DNA of 64,000 nt from Martelella endophytica (GCF_000960975.1 NZ_CP010803.1:2321944-2385943), one strand, 5' to 3'; positions 18,580-30,688 are shown, numbered from the stretch's first letter. Numbers and translations: made by a program. The notes: generated by a model from the letters alone, not told the origin.

Positions 18580-19428
18580 CTAGAGTTCGGTCTTTTCGTC
18601 GGCGGGCGGCCGTTCCAGGCGGTTGTGATGGAACAGGCCGGGATAGATCATGCCCATCGCGAAGCGGTTGCCGCGCCACCAGTGGCGGTTGGCGGGGCAG
18701 TTCACCGGGTGTTCGAGATCGGGCATGCCGTTGACGCGCTTCGTCCCAGGGTTCTTCCGGGCAAAAGCCACCAGCTCGCCGAGAAAGAAGGATTTGGTCG
18801 TCAGAAACGGCCTGTTGGACCAGTTCAGGCAATCCGAATGGGTGCAGTAGAGGCGGTCGGCGAGCTTTTCGATTTGCGCATTGCCGTTTGCAGCGATCTC
18901 CGGAAAGGCGAGCGCCTCGTTCATGCGGGCGAGCGCCGGGCCTGGCCGCATCCGGCCAATAAGTGTCGGCCGCAGCGGTAGTCCGGCCTTCCAGTAGCGG
19001 CGGAAGCGGGAGGAGGGGGGCGTCAGGCGTTCCTGGAGCTGGAAGGCCGCGATCGCGTGCCTGTCCATCTGCCGCACGGCTTCCGCGAGCAGCAGAGGCG
19101 CGTCCGGGTCCTGCGTCAGCATGTTGTCGCCTTCGACCACCATGATGTGCTCGGCTGTCGGTACCTCGCCGCAGCGGGCCAGACCTTCCTGGATGCCGAG
19201 ATTTTCCGTCGTCGCGACCGGCTCGAAGCCGAATCCGGTCGCGATGCGCATCTCGTCCGGGGCGCCTTCCTGGCAGATCACATAGCGTTCGCTGAACAGG
19301 TGCGCGATCGGCGTGAGCGCCGCGAGCGTGTTCTCAAGCGTCTTCGGCGCTTTCCATGTCAGCACCGAAAGCGACAGCGGCGGCAATGGGGCCGCCGATG
19401 CGTCGGCGGCTTGGTCTTGAAAGGTCAT
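18580..19428 (-). CDS. Glycosyltransferase-like protein, GT2-like
   Basis: 282 residues. The N-terminal LSLSVLTWKAPKTLENTL and the later HIMVVEGDNMLTQDP (an acidic cluster where GT2 enzymes have DxD) point to a GT-A glycosyltransferase; the C-terminal part with LYCTHSDCLNWSNRPFL and CPANRHWW is not one I can place. It shares the strand of greA and lies 28 bases downstream of that gene, so the two may form an operon. Probably part of LPS or capsule synthesis; the exact reaction is not readable. Confidence 0.72.
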   Translation of the reverse strand: MTFQDQAADASAAPLPPLSLSVLTWKAPKTLENTLAALTPIAHLFSERYVICQEGAPDEMRIATGFGFEPVATTENLGIQEGLARCGEVPTAEHIMVVEGDNMLTQDPDAPLLLAEAVRQMDRHAIAAFQLQERLTPPSSRFRRYWKAGLPLRPTLIGRMRPGPALARMNEALAFPEIAANGNAQIEKLADRLYCTHSDCLNWSNRPFLTTKSFFLGELVAFARKNPGTKRVNGMPDLEHPVNCPANRHWWRGNRFAMGMIYPGLFHHNRLERPPADEKTEL

Positions 19429-19456
19429 CGCGTCATGCCGGTTGCGGCGGGCTGCC

Positions 19457-19933
19457 CTAGCGCCAGTTGATTTCGAGGATTTCGTAGGCGCGGGCGCCGC
19501 CGGGCGCGTTCACCTCGATGCCATCGCCGACTTCCTTGCCGATCAGCGCGCGGGCGATGGGCGAGGAGATCGAGATCTTGCCAGCCTTAACATCGGCCTC
19601 GAGATCGCCGACGATCTGGTAGGTCTTCTCTTCTTCCGTATCCTCGTCGACGAGCTTGACGGTCGCGCCGAACTTGATCTTCGGGCCCTTCATCTGTGCC
19701 GGGTCGACGATCTCGGCGCGTGTGGTCACGTCTTCCAGTTCGCCGATGCGGCCCTCGTTATAGCTCTGGGCTTCCTTGGCGGCGTGGTATTCTGCGTTTT
19801 CGGAAAGATCACCGTGGGCGCGCGCTTCGGCGATCGCCTGGATGATGCGCGGACGCTCCTCCTGCTGGCGCCAGCGCAGTTCCTCCCGGAGCTGGTCGGC
19901 GCCGGTCTTCGTCATCGGTACTTTTTCGACCAT
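19457..19933 (-). CDS. greA: Transcription elongation factor GreA
   Basis: 158 residues, the usual length. The N-terminal coiled coil starts [20 protein letters not shown] (written in part) and carries the acidic tip residues in [14 protein letters not shown]; the C-terminal FKBP-like domain has [14 protein letters not shown]. It binds the RNA polymerase secondary channel and stimulates cleavage of backtracked transcripts. The neighbouring glycosyltransferase genes on one side reproduce the rhizobial greA-lps arrangement. Confidence 0.97.
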   Translation of the reverse strand: MVEKVPMTKTGADQLREELRWRQQEERPRIIQAIAEARAHGDLSENAEYHAAKEAQSYNEGRIGELEDVTTRAEIVDPAQMKGPKIKFGATVKLVDEDTEEEKTYQIVGDLEADVKAGKISISSPIARALIGKEVGDGIEVNAPGGARAYEILEINWR

Positions 19934-20075
19934 ATTCTATTCCTCTGGTCCTTCCGGGCACGGCAAACCCGACCCGCCCTCGAGCGAGCCTTCGGATGCG
20001 CCGTGCACCCTCAAATTCTTCTGTGCGGAGCAACCGAAGCCTGCAGATAGGAACCCGGCTCCGGTTTTGCCACAC

Positions 20076-20117
20076 AAAAAGAAACAGGTTCCGAAGCGTG
20101 ACCCCGGAACCAGTTTC
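20076..20117 (-). terminator. Intrinsic terminator after the permease gene
   Basis: On the minus strand a 12-base stem with one mismatch (GAAACTGGTTCC with GGAACCTGTTTC, 13-base loop) is followed by TTTTT. It lies 77 bases after the permease stop. Confidence 0.8.
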
Positions 20118-20193
20118 ATACGACTGATGCTTTTATAGCAGAACAGGCGCGCCGATTTCCAGACAAATCGACCGGCGGCCTTTTGCCACGGCG

Positions 20194-21348
20194 TTAGCCG
20201 TGGGCGCCGTGATCGTGGTCGTGATGGCCGGCGTGCTCGTGGTCGCCTTGATGTCCGCCACCTTTCAGCGCCTTCCAGAAAAGCCATGCGGCCGGAACGG
20301 CAAACACCAGGTTCAGCCAGAAGGTATAGTCGAGACTGAACTGGGTGAGATCGCGCTGGATGTCGGGTGCCTCCTCGGGAATGAGGGAGAGCGCCGAGAA
20401 CAGAAGCTCCATGATGATCCCCGAGATCACCATGGTGACGAACAGCACGCCGCCAATATACGCTGCAAGCTTCCAGCCGAAATAGCGGCGATAGGCATCA
20501 AGCAGCGGCAGGATGATCAGGTCGGCATAAAGGAAGGCCAGCACGCCGCCGAACGAAGCGCCGCTCGAAAACAGGACGGCCGCGAGTGGCACGTTGCCGA
20601 TCGAGCAGACGAAGGTGAAGATTGCGATGATCGGGCCGATGACCGCGTTCAGCGGCACGCGCAGCCACGCCGGCGCATCGACGAGGAAAAGCGCCTGCCA
20701 GACCGCGTCGGGCACGAACACCGAGAGAATGCCGCCGATCAGAAACCCGGCGAGCAGGTCCTTCCAAAGCATCGACCACTCCATGACGAAATTCTGGGCG
20801 ATACGGCCCGGAGCGGCCGGATCCTTCAGTCGATCGCGCCAGGTATCGCCCTCAAGCGGCATGCTGTGATGCTGGTGGCCACCGCCTTCTTCCTCGTGCG
20901 TGCGCGCCTCTTCGGCGATCTTCTTCGGATAGGTAAGCTTGACGACGAGGCTCATGATCGCAATCAGCACCAGTCCGCCGATCCATTCCGCAGCCATGAA
21001 CTGCCAGCCGAGGATGAGCAGCAGGATGATGCCGAGTTCGATGACGAGATTGGTGGAGGCAAACAGGAAGGCAAGCGAGGTGACCAGCGCTGCACCCTTC
21101 TTGAACAGGGTGCGCATGATCGCGGCTGAGGCATAGGAGCAGGAGGAACTGGCCGCACCGGCCGCCGAGGCAAAGGCAATTTCCTTCGCCGTGCCCTTTC
21201 CGAGCCGGGCGGAAATGCTGTCGGCGGAAACCAGAGCCTGCAGGACGGCCGAAATGGAGAAGCCGAGCACGAGCGTCCAGCCGGTTTTCCAGGCCATGCC
21301 GAAGGCCATCAGCAGCGCCTGGCCGATATCGGAAAGAAAAGTCTGCAT
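20194..21348 (-). CDS. Permease, YraQ/DUF318 (UPF0718) family
   Basis: 384 residues with about eight to ten transmembrane segments in two halves. Signature stretches are ASAAGAASSSCSYASAA in the first half and FVCSIGNVPLAAVLFSSGAS in the second, each with a Cys/Ser-rich helix break; these are typical of the DUF318 permeases, which include the ArsP organoarsenical exporter. A cytosolic His-rich loop (GGGHQHHS) and a His-rich tail (GDHEHAGHHDHDHGAHG) suggest metal binding. The start follows AAAGGGGA. It lies 60 bases downstream of an MFS exporter on the same strand. The substrate (metal, arsenical or other) is not determined. Confidence 0.82.
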   Translation of the reverse strand: MQTFLSDIGQALLMAFGMAWKTGWTLVLGFSISAVLQALVSADSISARLGKGTAKEIAFASAAGAASSSCSYASAAIMRTLFKKGAALVTSLAFLFASTNLVIELGIILLLILGWQFMAAEWIGGLVLIAIMSLVVKLTYPKKIAEEARTHEEEGGGHQHHSMPLEGDTWRDRLKDPAAPGRIAQNFVMEWSMLWKDLLAGFLIGGILSVFVPDAVWQALFLVDAPAWLRVPLNAVIGPIIAIFTFVCSIGNVPLAAVLFSSGASFGGVLAFLYADLIILPLLDAYRRYFGWKLAAYIGGVLFVTMVISGIIMELLFSALSLIPEEAPDIQRDLTQFSLDYTFWLNLVFAVPAAWLFWKALKGGGHQGDHEHAGHHDHDHGAHG

Positions 21349-21408
21349 GGTGTCCCCTTTCTTCGGGCGAACGTCCGCCGCCGGGTTTGGTTCCACGATG
21401 CCGGCTTT

Positions 21409-22938
21409 TCAGTGGATGTCGGCCACCACACGCGGCATTGTTGCTGCAAAGATGCGGCGGGCTGTCAGTGCAAGCATGAGCAGGCTTACCGCAGCGACGA
21501 CGGCACAGATTGTAAAACTCGCGCAAAAAGCATCGCGGGCCTGTGCGAGCCAGGCGGGTGTGCCGCCCAGCATGGATGCGCTGTCGACGGCGCCGGCCAG
21601 TGTTTGTCGGGTCGCTTCGGCCATCGCAGGCGGCAGGTCCGAGAGGTCGACGGGGCGCATCGCCAGACGGTAGACGACCGTGGCAAGACTGCCAAGCACG
21701 GCAATGCCGAGCGCGCCGCCGAACTCGGCGCAGGTTTCCGACATCGCCGAGGCGACGCCGGCGCGCTCCGGTGGTGCCGAGCCGACGATCAGCGCCGTTG
21801 TGGTCAGCACCACCGGCACGAAGCCGAGGCCGAGCACTGCGGTTGCGAGCAGCATGCCGGCGAGGCTCTGGTAATGGGCGGCCGCCGCCATCGACAGCGC
21901 GCCGACGGCATTGATCGAGAGGCCGCCGAGCACCGTAGTCACCGGGCCGAACCGGTCCGTGACCCGCCAGGCCTGCAGCGACATCACCGCGAAGAAGACG
22001 CCCGGCAACGCCGCCCAGAGCGCGGCATCAAGGGGCGAGAGACCGAGCACGAGCTGGAAGAACTGTGTCTGGAACAAAAACAGGGCAAACAGGAAGAACA
22101 GTGCTGCCATGTTGACCAGCATGGAGACGGTAAAGGCCGGGCGGCGGAACAGCGCGAGGTCGACAAGGGGATGATGGAGCCGGCCCTGGCGGCGGACGAA
22201 CAGCATGCCGAAGACGATGCCGATCGCGATCGGTGCGAGGTGCAGCGGTTCGAACCCATAGGCCGCCAGATGCTTGAACCCGTAGATGATCGGCAGAACG
22301 GTTGCGAGCGATAGCACCACGCTCGGCAGATCGATCGGGTCGCTGTCGCCGGAACGGTATTCGGGGAGCAGAAACGGGGCGCTGGCCAGGAGGGCCAGCA
22401 TGACTGGGATATTGATCAGGAAAACCGAGCCCCAGTGGAAGAAATGCAGCAGCACCCCGCCTGTCACCGGGCCGACCACGCCGCCGACGGCGAAGGCCGT
22501 GCCCCAGACGCCGATCGCCCGGTTGCGCTCGTTTTCGTCGCGGAACATGTTCATGATCAGCGACAGCGTCGACGGTGCGACGGTCGCGCCTGCAATGCCG
22601 AGAAGGGCGCGGGCGAGAACCAGCATGCCGGCGCTCGGCGCCAGCGCCGCAAACAGCGAGGCGAGCGCAAAGGCGGCGCTGCCGATGAGCAGCACCCTGC
22701 GCCGGCCATAACGGTCGCCAAGACTGCCCATGGTGATCAGCAGGCCGGCGACCATGAAGCCATAGATATCGTTCATCCCCAGAAGCTCGGTCGCCGACGG
22801 TTCCAGCTCGCGCACGATCGATGGAATGGCGAGGAACATCACCGAGAGGTCCATGGAATAGACCAGACAGGCGACAGACAGGACCACAAGGCCGATCCAT
22901 TCGCGGCGGGTTGCCCGTGCGGGCGCGGCGTCAGTCAT
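21409..22938 (-). CDS. MFS drug exporter, DHA2 family (14 TM)
   Basis: 509 residues with 14 predicted membrane segments. Visible are the helix 1 motif LVYSMDLSVMFLAIPSI, motif A GSLGDRYGRRRVLL between helices 2 and 3, and motif C AVGGVVGPVTGGVL in helix 5, which together mark a DHA2 proton antiporter of the QacA/SmvA/EmrB type. It would export lipophilic cations or drugs. GGAGAAG precedes the ATG. It may be cotranscribed with the permease that follows. No dedicated TetR or MarR regulator is adjacent. Confidence 0.92.
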   Translation of the reverse strand: MTDAAPARATRREWIGLVVLSVACLVYSMDLSVMFLAIPSIVRELEPSATELLGMNDIYGFMVAGLLITMGSLGDRYGRRRVLLIGSAAFALASLFAALAPSAGMLVLARALLGIAGATVAPSTLSLIMNMFRDENERNRAIGVWGTAFAVGGVVGPVTGGVLLHFFHWGSVFLINIPVMLALLASAPFLLPEYRSGDSDPIDLPSVVLSLATVLPIIYGFKHLAAYGFEPLHLAPIAIGIVFGMLFVRRQGRLHHPLVDLALFRRPAFTVSMLVNMAALFFLFALFLFQTQFFQLVLGLSPLDAALWAALPGVFFAVMSLQAWRVTDRFGPVTTVLGGLSINAVGALSMAAAAHYQSLAGMLLATAVLGLGFVPVVLTTTALIVGSAPPERAGVASAMSETCAEFGGALGIAVLGSLATVVYRLAMRPVDLSDLPPAMAEATRQTLAGAVDSASMLGGTPAWLAQARDAFCASFTICAVVAAVSLLMLALTARRIFAATMPRVVADIH

Positions 22939-23044
22939 GCGGTCTTCTCCGGAAGGTGGCCCGTTGAGGCAGAAAACGGAATTTGCGCCGGGGTGGTCCC
23001 CGGCGCAACCTGCGTTTCATCAATTTTTTCGAAGGGGTGTTGGT

Positions 23045-23821
23045 TCAGGGCGTGTTCGAAACGAGGCAGAAAAACGCGCCCTGCGGATCGAGGCACTGCG
23101 CGACCACGGCGCCACCGGGGACATCCATCGGTCCGTTGAGCAGTTGCCCGCCGCCCGCCTTGACGCGCTCGATTGCGGCGTTGAGGCCATCGACAGCGAT
23201 ATAGTAGCCCCAGGCCGACATCGGCATTTCGTCCGGCTTCTTCATGATGCCGCCCATATCGTCTTCGCCAAGGCCGAAAAGGTGGTATTTGCCCATCGGT
23301 CCCATGTCCATCGCCGCGCTTTCCTTCCAGCCGAACACCTTTTCGTAAAAGGCGACCGCGGCCGGGGCGTCCGTGGCATAAAGCTCGCGCCAGGCAAAGG
23401 TGCCGGGTGAGCCCGCGGGCGGTGCCTCCGGCATGCCGCCTTCCGGCGGGATCGGGTTCATCAGGCAGATCACCGCCCCTTGCGGGTCGGCCACGACGGC
23501 GAAGCGGCCGACCGACGGAATGTCCATCGGCGGCACATTGATGCTGCCGCCCTCGGCGACGAACTCGGCGGCCTTGGCATCGACCTCCTCGGCATAGACA
23601 TAGCCGGACCAGTTCGGCGGAACCTTGCGCGCCAGCATGTCCTCGTTGAGTGCCATCATGCCAGCGGCGTAAGTGTCGTATCCGGAAACGGAGAAAAGCG
23701 TGTAGCTGACATCGGCCACGCCGCTGTCCTTCGCCTCCCAGCCGATGACGCTCTTGTAGAAGGTTTCGGCAGCAGCCGTGTCAGGTGTCAGAAGTTCATA
23801 CCAGATGAAGTCGCTGCTCAT
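23045..23821 (-). CDS. VOC-family protein with two glyoxalase-like domains
   Basis: 258 residues made of two tandem vicinal-oxygen-chelate units: FIWYELLTPDTAAAETFYKS opens the first and FAWRELYATDAPAAVAFYEK the second (about residue 135). Such proteins include glyoxalases, dioxygenases and antibiotic-binding proteins, and most are uncharacterised. The start follows GAGGAGAAC. A near-perfect palindrome lies about 45 bases upstream and may control it. Function cannot be named. Confidence 0.85.
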   Translation of the reverse strand: MSSDFIWYELLTPDTAAAETFYKSVIGWEAKDSGVADVSYTLFSVSGYDTYAAGMMALNEDMLARKVPPNWSGYVYAEEVDAKAAEFVAEGGSINVPPMDIPSVGRFAVVADPQGAVICLMNPIPPEGGMPEAPPAGSPGTFAWRELYATDAPAAVAFYEKVFGWKESAAMDMGPMGKYHLFGLGEDDMGGIMKKPDEMPMSAWGYYIAVDGLNAAIERVKAGGGQLLNGPMDVPGGAVVAQCLDPQGAFFCLVSNTP

Positions 23822-23864
23822 GTCGTTCTCCTCGTTGATGGCAAATGCAACGCCTGTCGTTATT

Positions 23865-23884
23865 TAAGTTGATATCAACCTAAG
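23865..23884. promoter_or_regulatory. Palindromic operator candidate upstream of the VOC gene
   Basis: TTAAGTTGATATCAACCTAA is a 20-base palindrome with one mismatch pair, containing the perfect core GTTGATATCAAC. It lies 44 bases upstream of the VOC start codon. The rest of the 322-base gap up to the creatinase gene (23822-24143) shows no gene. Confidence 0.5.
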
Positions 23885-24143
23885 TGACGATCGTCAATCC
23901 TCATCACGTCCATTGTAGACCGGATTGATGACAGCATTTCGTTGCCACGATCGTCGTTGCCAGCGTCGAGGCTTGCGGCTATTCTCGTTCCGTGACCTGC
24001 CGCTGCGATGGCGTCGTCAGCATTGGGGAGGCCGCAATCACCATGATGATGGTCCTGCACGCCCGGACGTTTGAGCGCTTCTGACGAAGCGTTTCGAACC
24101 GGGCAGGGGTAATCCGTCCGGTTCAGCGGATGAGGATTGACCC

Positions 24144-25364
24144 ATGAACGGACTGGCCACGCGCCCCGAGAATTTCGTCTGCGAGAACGGCACAAAGGCG
24201 CCGCTGCCCTTCAGCCAGGCGGAGTATGACCGCCGACTTGCGCACTTGCGCGCGCGGATGGAGGCGCGCGGCATCACCGCCGTGCTGCTCACCTCCATGC
24301 ACAACATCGCCTATTATTCTGGCTTTCTCCATTGCTCTTTCGGCCGCCCGTTCGGCTGCGTGGTGACGGCAACGCGCTGCACTACGATCTCGGCCAATAT
24401 CGATGCCGGCCAGCCGTGGCGTCGCAGCCATGGCGACAACATCATTTATACCGACTGGAAGCGCGACAATTTCTGGCGCACGGCGGCCGGACTTCTTGCG
24501 GGCCATGCCCGGATCGGGATCGAGGGCGATCAGATGACGCTTGCCGCCCGTGCCGCGCTTGAAACCGCAGTCGGCGCCCGCGAAGTCATCGACCTTGCGC
24601 CGGATGTGATGACGCTGCGGATGGTGAAGTCGGCGGAGGAAATCGCACTGATCCGCGCGGGCGCGCGGGTCGCCGATATCGGCGGCGCGGCGATCCGGGA
24701 GGTGATCGGCGAAGGCATGCGCGAGATCGATGTGGCGATGGCCGGGCGCGATGCGATGGAGCTTGCCATCGCAGAGACCTTTCCGCACGCCGAATACCGC
24801 GACACCTGGGTCTGGTTCCAGTCGGGGCTTAATACCGACGGAGCGCATAATCCGGTAACGGCGCGGCGGCTCGCGAAGGGCGATATCCTCAGCCTCAACA
24901 CCTTCCCGATGATTTCCGGCTATTACACGGCGCTGGAGCGAACGCTGTTTCTCGGCGCGCCGGATGCCGCTTCACTGAAGCTTTGGGAAACGAATGTCGC
25001 CGCTCATGAACTCGGCATTTCGCTGATCCGCCCCGGCATCTCGTGTGCCGCGATCTGCGAGGAGGTGAACCGTTTCTTCGCCGATGCCGGCGTGCTGCAA
25101 TACCGCTCCTTCGGCTACGGCCATTCCTTCGGCATCCTCAGCCATTATTACGGCCGCGAGGCCGGGCTGGAGCTGCGCGAGGATATCGAGACCGTGCTCG
25201 AGCCCGGCATGGTGATTTCCATGGAGCCGATGCTGTTCGTGCCGGAGGGCACCCCCGGCGCCGGCGGTTACCGCGAGCACGACATTCTGGTCGTGGGCGA
25301 AGACGGCGCCGAAGACATCACCGGCTTTCCCTATGGACCGGCGCACAACATCATTGCTGGCTAG
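24144..25364 (+). CDS. Creatinase (creatine amidinohydrolase)
   Basis: 406 residues of the pita-bread M24 fold. It matches Pseudomonas creatinase strongly throughout: MHNIAYYSGFLHCSFGRP, ANIDAGQPWRR, NIIYTDWKRDNFW, FQSGLNTDGAHNPVT with the catalytic His, FGYGHSFGILSHYYGREAGL, and SMEPMLFVPEG with a catalytic Glu. The Phe and Arg of SFGRP hold the carboxylate of creatine. The absence of the five metal ligands of aminopeptidase P supports creatinase. It would hydrolyse creatine to sarcosine and urea in the cytosol. No creatininase, sarcosine oxidase or urea gene is nearby. Confidence 0.9.
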   Translation: MNGLATRPENFVCENGTKAPLPFSQAEYDRRLAHLRARMEARGITAVLLTSMHNIAYYSGFLHCSFGRPFGCVVTATRCTTISANIDAGQPWRRSHGDNIIYTDWKRDNFWRTAAGLLAGHARIGIEGDQMTLAARAALETAVGAREVIDLAPDVMTLRMVKSAEEIALIRAGARVADIGGAAIREVIGEGMREIDVAMAGRDAMELAIAETFPHAEYRDTWVWFQSGLNTDGAHNPVTARRLAKGDILSLNTFPMISGYYTALERTLFLGAPDAASLKLWETNVAAHELGISLIRPGISCAAICEEVNRFFADAGVLQYRSFGYGHSFGILSHYYGREAGLELREDIETVLEPGMVISMEPMLFVPEGTPGAGGYREHDILVVGEDGAEDITGFPYGPAHNIIAG

Positions 25365-25379
25365 AGCAAACGCACCGAT

Positions 25380-25844
25380 TTAGCCGTGCAGGCGGCTGGC
25401 ATAGGCATCGAGCTTTGCCAGCGTCTGCCGGCCGCCTTCGACGGCGCCGAACTCGACGGTCGCATCGCGAGCTTCAACAGTCTCGAAGATCAGGATCAGC
25501 GAAACGCGGGTCTTTCCGCCTTCGTCCTCGAGCAGGATCATGCCGCGGAAATGGGCGGGCTCGCCGAGTTCGGCGCCGTGGTCGTAGGCAATGCGGGCCG
25601 GAGGGGTGATCTCCGTATAACGGATCCAGTTGGGCCAGTGCTTTCCGTCGGGGCCGTGCATCGTGTAGTGCCACAGCCCGCCGACTGAAAAGTCCATGGC
25701 ATGGGTCTCGTTGACGAACCCCTCCGGCCCCCACCACTGGTCGAGGTGTTTTTCATCGGAAAGCGCTTTGAACACCAGTTCGCGCGGGGCGTTCATTACA
25801 CGCTCCAGACGGATGATTCTTGCGGGATCGAGGTCTGCGGTCAT
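25380..25844 (-). CDS. SRPBCC-domain protein, AHSA1 type (second of pair)
   Basis: 154 residues of the START/Bet v 1-like fold. The AHSA1 pattern is seen in RVMNAPRELVFKALSDEKHL, DQWWGPEGFVNET, GGLWHYTMHGPDG and the C-terminal long helix GRQTLAKLDAYASRL. Its start overlaps the stop of the preceding SRPBCC gene by four bases, so it is the third gene of an arsR-SRPBCC-SRPBCC operon. Members bind hydrophobic ligands; a specific role is unknown. It is convergent with creatinase, only 15 bases apart. Confidence 0.88.
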   Translation of the reverse strand: MTADLDPARIIRLERVMNAPRELVFKALSDEKHLDQWWGPEGFVNETHAMDFSVGGLWHYTMHGPDGKHWPNWIRYTEITPPARIAYDHGAELGEPAHFRGMILLEDEGGKTRVSLILIFETVEARDATVEFGAVEGGRQTLAKLDAYASRLHG

Positions 25845-26290
25845 CGGTCTTCTCCTTCAAGAAACTGTTCAAGACGTTCGAGATTCTGGTCGTTGGCGGC
25901 CTTGAGGAAGCGGGCCATCGCCTGGTTTTCCTCGGTCGGCTCGAATTCCATGATCCAGACAATGCGGCTTCCCCCTGCATGGTCCTCGAACCGCATCTCC
26001 AGCACGAAATCATGCACCGGCAGATGATGGCGGGTGCGGATAAGCTGCCCTTCTTCAATCTCCAGAAACGTCCAGTGATTGTCGAATGCGTTGCCGTCCG
26101 AGGTGGTCATGACGATCCGCCAATGGCCGCCCGGGCGGAAATCGAAGGCGGTGATCTCGTTTTCGAAACCGTGCGGCCCCCACCAGAGGGCAAGTTTTGA
26201 GGGATCGGAGGCTGCGGCGAACAGCGTGGCGCGGTCCTGCGGAAAGCTTCTTTCGTTCTCGATCTTGAGGCTTGCGTTCTTCTCGCTCAT
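25841..26290 (-). CDS. SRPBCC-domain protein, AHSA1 type (first of pair)
   Basis: 149 residues, same fold as the next gene: RSFPQDRATLFAAASDPSKL, ALWWGPHGFENEI, GGHWRIVMTTSDG, and a C-terminal helix MARFLKAANDQNLERLEQFL. Paralogous to the following gene, probably by tandem duplication. Overlaps the arsR stop by four bases (ATGA). A small ArsR repressor followed by AHSA1-type proteins is a frequent unit in soil bacteria, with an unknown signal. Confidence 0.88.
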   Translation of the reverse strand: MSEKNASLKIENERSFPQDRATLFAAASDPSKLALWWGPHGFENEITAFDFRPGGHWRIVMTTSDGNAFDNHWTFLEIEEGQLIRTRHHLPVHDFVLEMRFEDHAGGSRIVWIMEFEPTEENQAMARFLKAANDQNLERLEQFLEGEDR

Positions 26291-26619
26291 GGCTTTTCCT
26301 CCTTTTGAATTTTAGCAAGATGGGCTTCCAGCCGGTCGAGCCGCCGCTCCCAGAGTGCCCGGTAGTCTGAAAGCCAGCCATCGACCGCCTTCAGAGTTTC
26401 GGGCTCTATCCGGCAGGGGCGGGTCTGCGCCGCACGCCCGCGGGAGATCAGTCCGGCGCGCTCCAGCACCTTAAGGTGCTTGGACACCGCCGGCAGCGAC
26501 ATGTTGAATGGCTCGGCCAGTTCGTTGACCGTTGCCTCGCCCACCGACAGCCGGGCAAGGATCGCGCGTCGGGTCGGATCGGCGAGGGCAGCGAGTGTCT
26601 GGCTCAGTGGATCGGACAT
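26287..26619 (-). CDS. ArsR-family transcriptional repressor
   Basis: 110 residues with a winged helix: ALADPTRRAILARLSVGEAT, VNELAEPFNMSLPAVSKHLK, VLERAGLISRGR. No CxC metal-binding motif is present, so this belongs to the non-metal branch usually linked to SRPBCC genes. First gene of a three-gene, translationally coupled operon, with a perfect palindrome just upstream that is probably its operator. Confidence 0.92.
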   Translation of the reverse strand: MSDPLSQTLAALADPTRRAILARLSVGEATVNELAEPFNMSLPAVSKHLKVLERAGLISRGRAAQTRPCRIEPETLKAVDGWLSDYRALWERRLDRLEAHLAKIQKEEKP

Positions 26620-26636
26620 TCGGTATTTATCCCATC

Positions 26637-26648
26637 GGTTAATTAACC
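26637..26648. promoter_or_regulatory. Operator candidate of the ArsR operon
   Basis: GGTTAATTAACC is a perfect 12-base palindrome 18 bases upstream of the arsR start, inside a wider imperfect dyad (TTATCCCAT...ATGGGTAAATAA). Likely autoregulation site. Confidence 0.6.
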
Positions 26649-26686
26649 TAATGGGTAAATAAGGAAGATAAACCTTTGCGTCAAGC

Positions 26687-26719
26687 CCAAAGAAAAGGGC
26701 AGGCGCTGGGCCTGCCCTT
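26687..26719 (-). terminator. Intrinsic terminator of carB
   Basis: On the minus strand a perfect 10-bp stem (AAGGGCAGGC with GCCTGCCCTT, 5-base loop) is followed by TTTTCTTT. It lies about 250 bases after the carB stop, beyond a repeat pair. Confidence 0.7.
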
Positions 26720-26750
26720 GGTTCGTCGATAAATCTGTCCTCACACTCCG

Positions 26751-26865
26751 CGTCATCCTCGGGCTCGACCCGAGGATCCAGGCCGTTCAGCAGAGTCTTT
26801 GTTATAAAACTTGCAAATTCAGTGACTTAATCCGCCTGGATGCTCGGATCAAGTCCGAGCATGAC
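26751..26865. repeat. Pair of REP-type palindromes in inverted orientation
   Basis: Two palindromes of about 31 bases, at 26751-26782 (GTCATCCTCGGGCTCGACC...) and 26835-26865 (ending AAGTCCGAGCATGAC), point towards each other. They are variants of the GTCATxCTCGGxCTxGAxCCGAGxATCCA repeat frequent in rhizobial intergenic DNA. Together they form a BIME-like unit between carB and its terminator. Confidence 0.75.
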
Positions 26866-26970
26866 ACAAGAACGAAGAGCCGATGACACACGAAGGTCAA
26901 AGCCTGGCGCTTTGTCAGCAGTTGAAGGCGGGGTCTGGCCCGCCTTGTTGCCTTTCCCTGTCCGGCTGGT

Positions 26971-30453
<3,483 letters not shown>

Positions 30454-30688
30454 GGTGGCTTCCGTCGTTCTTGTTCTGCGTCAAAAACCGGCGCGGTGGG
30501 GACCGGGCCGGGTGCGGGACGTCAAAAGGTTAGGCTAGGAGGGCCTTATAGGGAAAATGGCACAGGAACGGAACCCCGAAAATGCACCACGATTTTGCCT
30601 CTCACAGAAGAATTTCCGGCAAAAATCGGGCAGCGGGTGAACCTTTTCGCGATTCGTAACGTTTACAGACCAAACAGAGGAGTTAACA

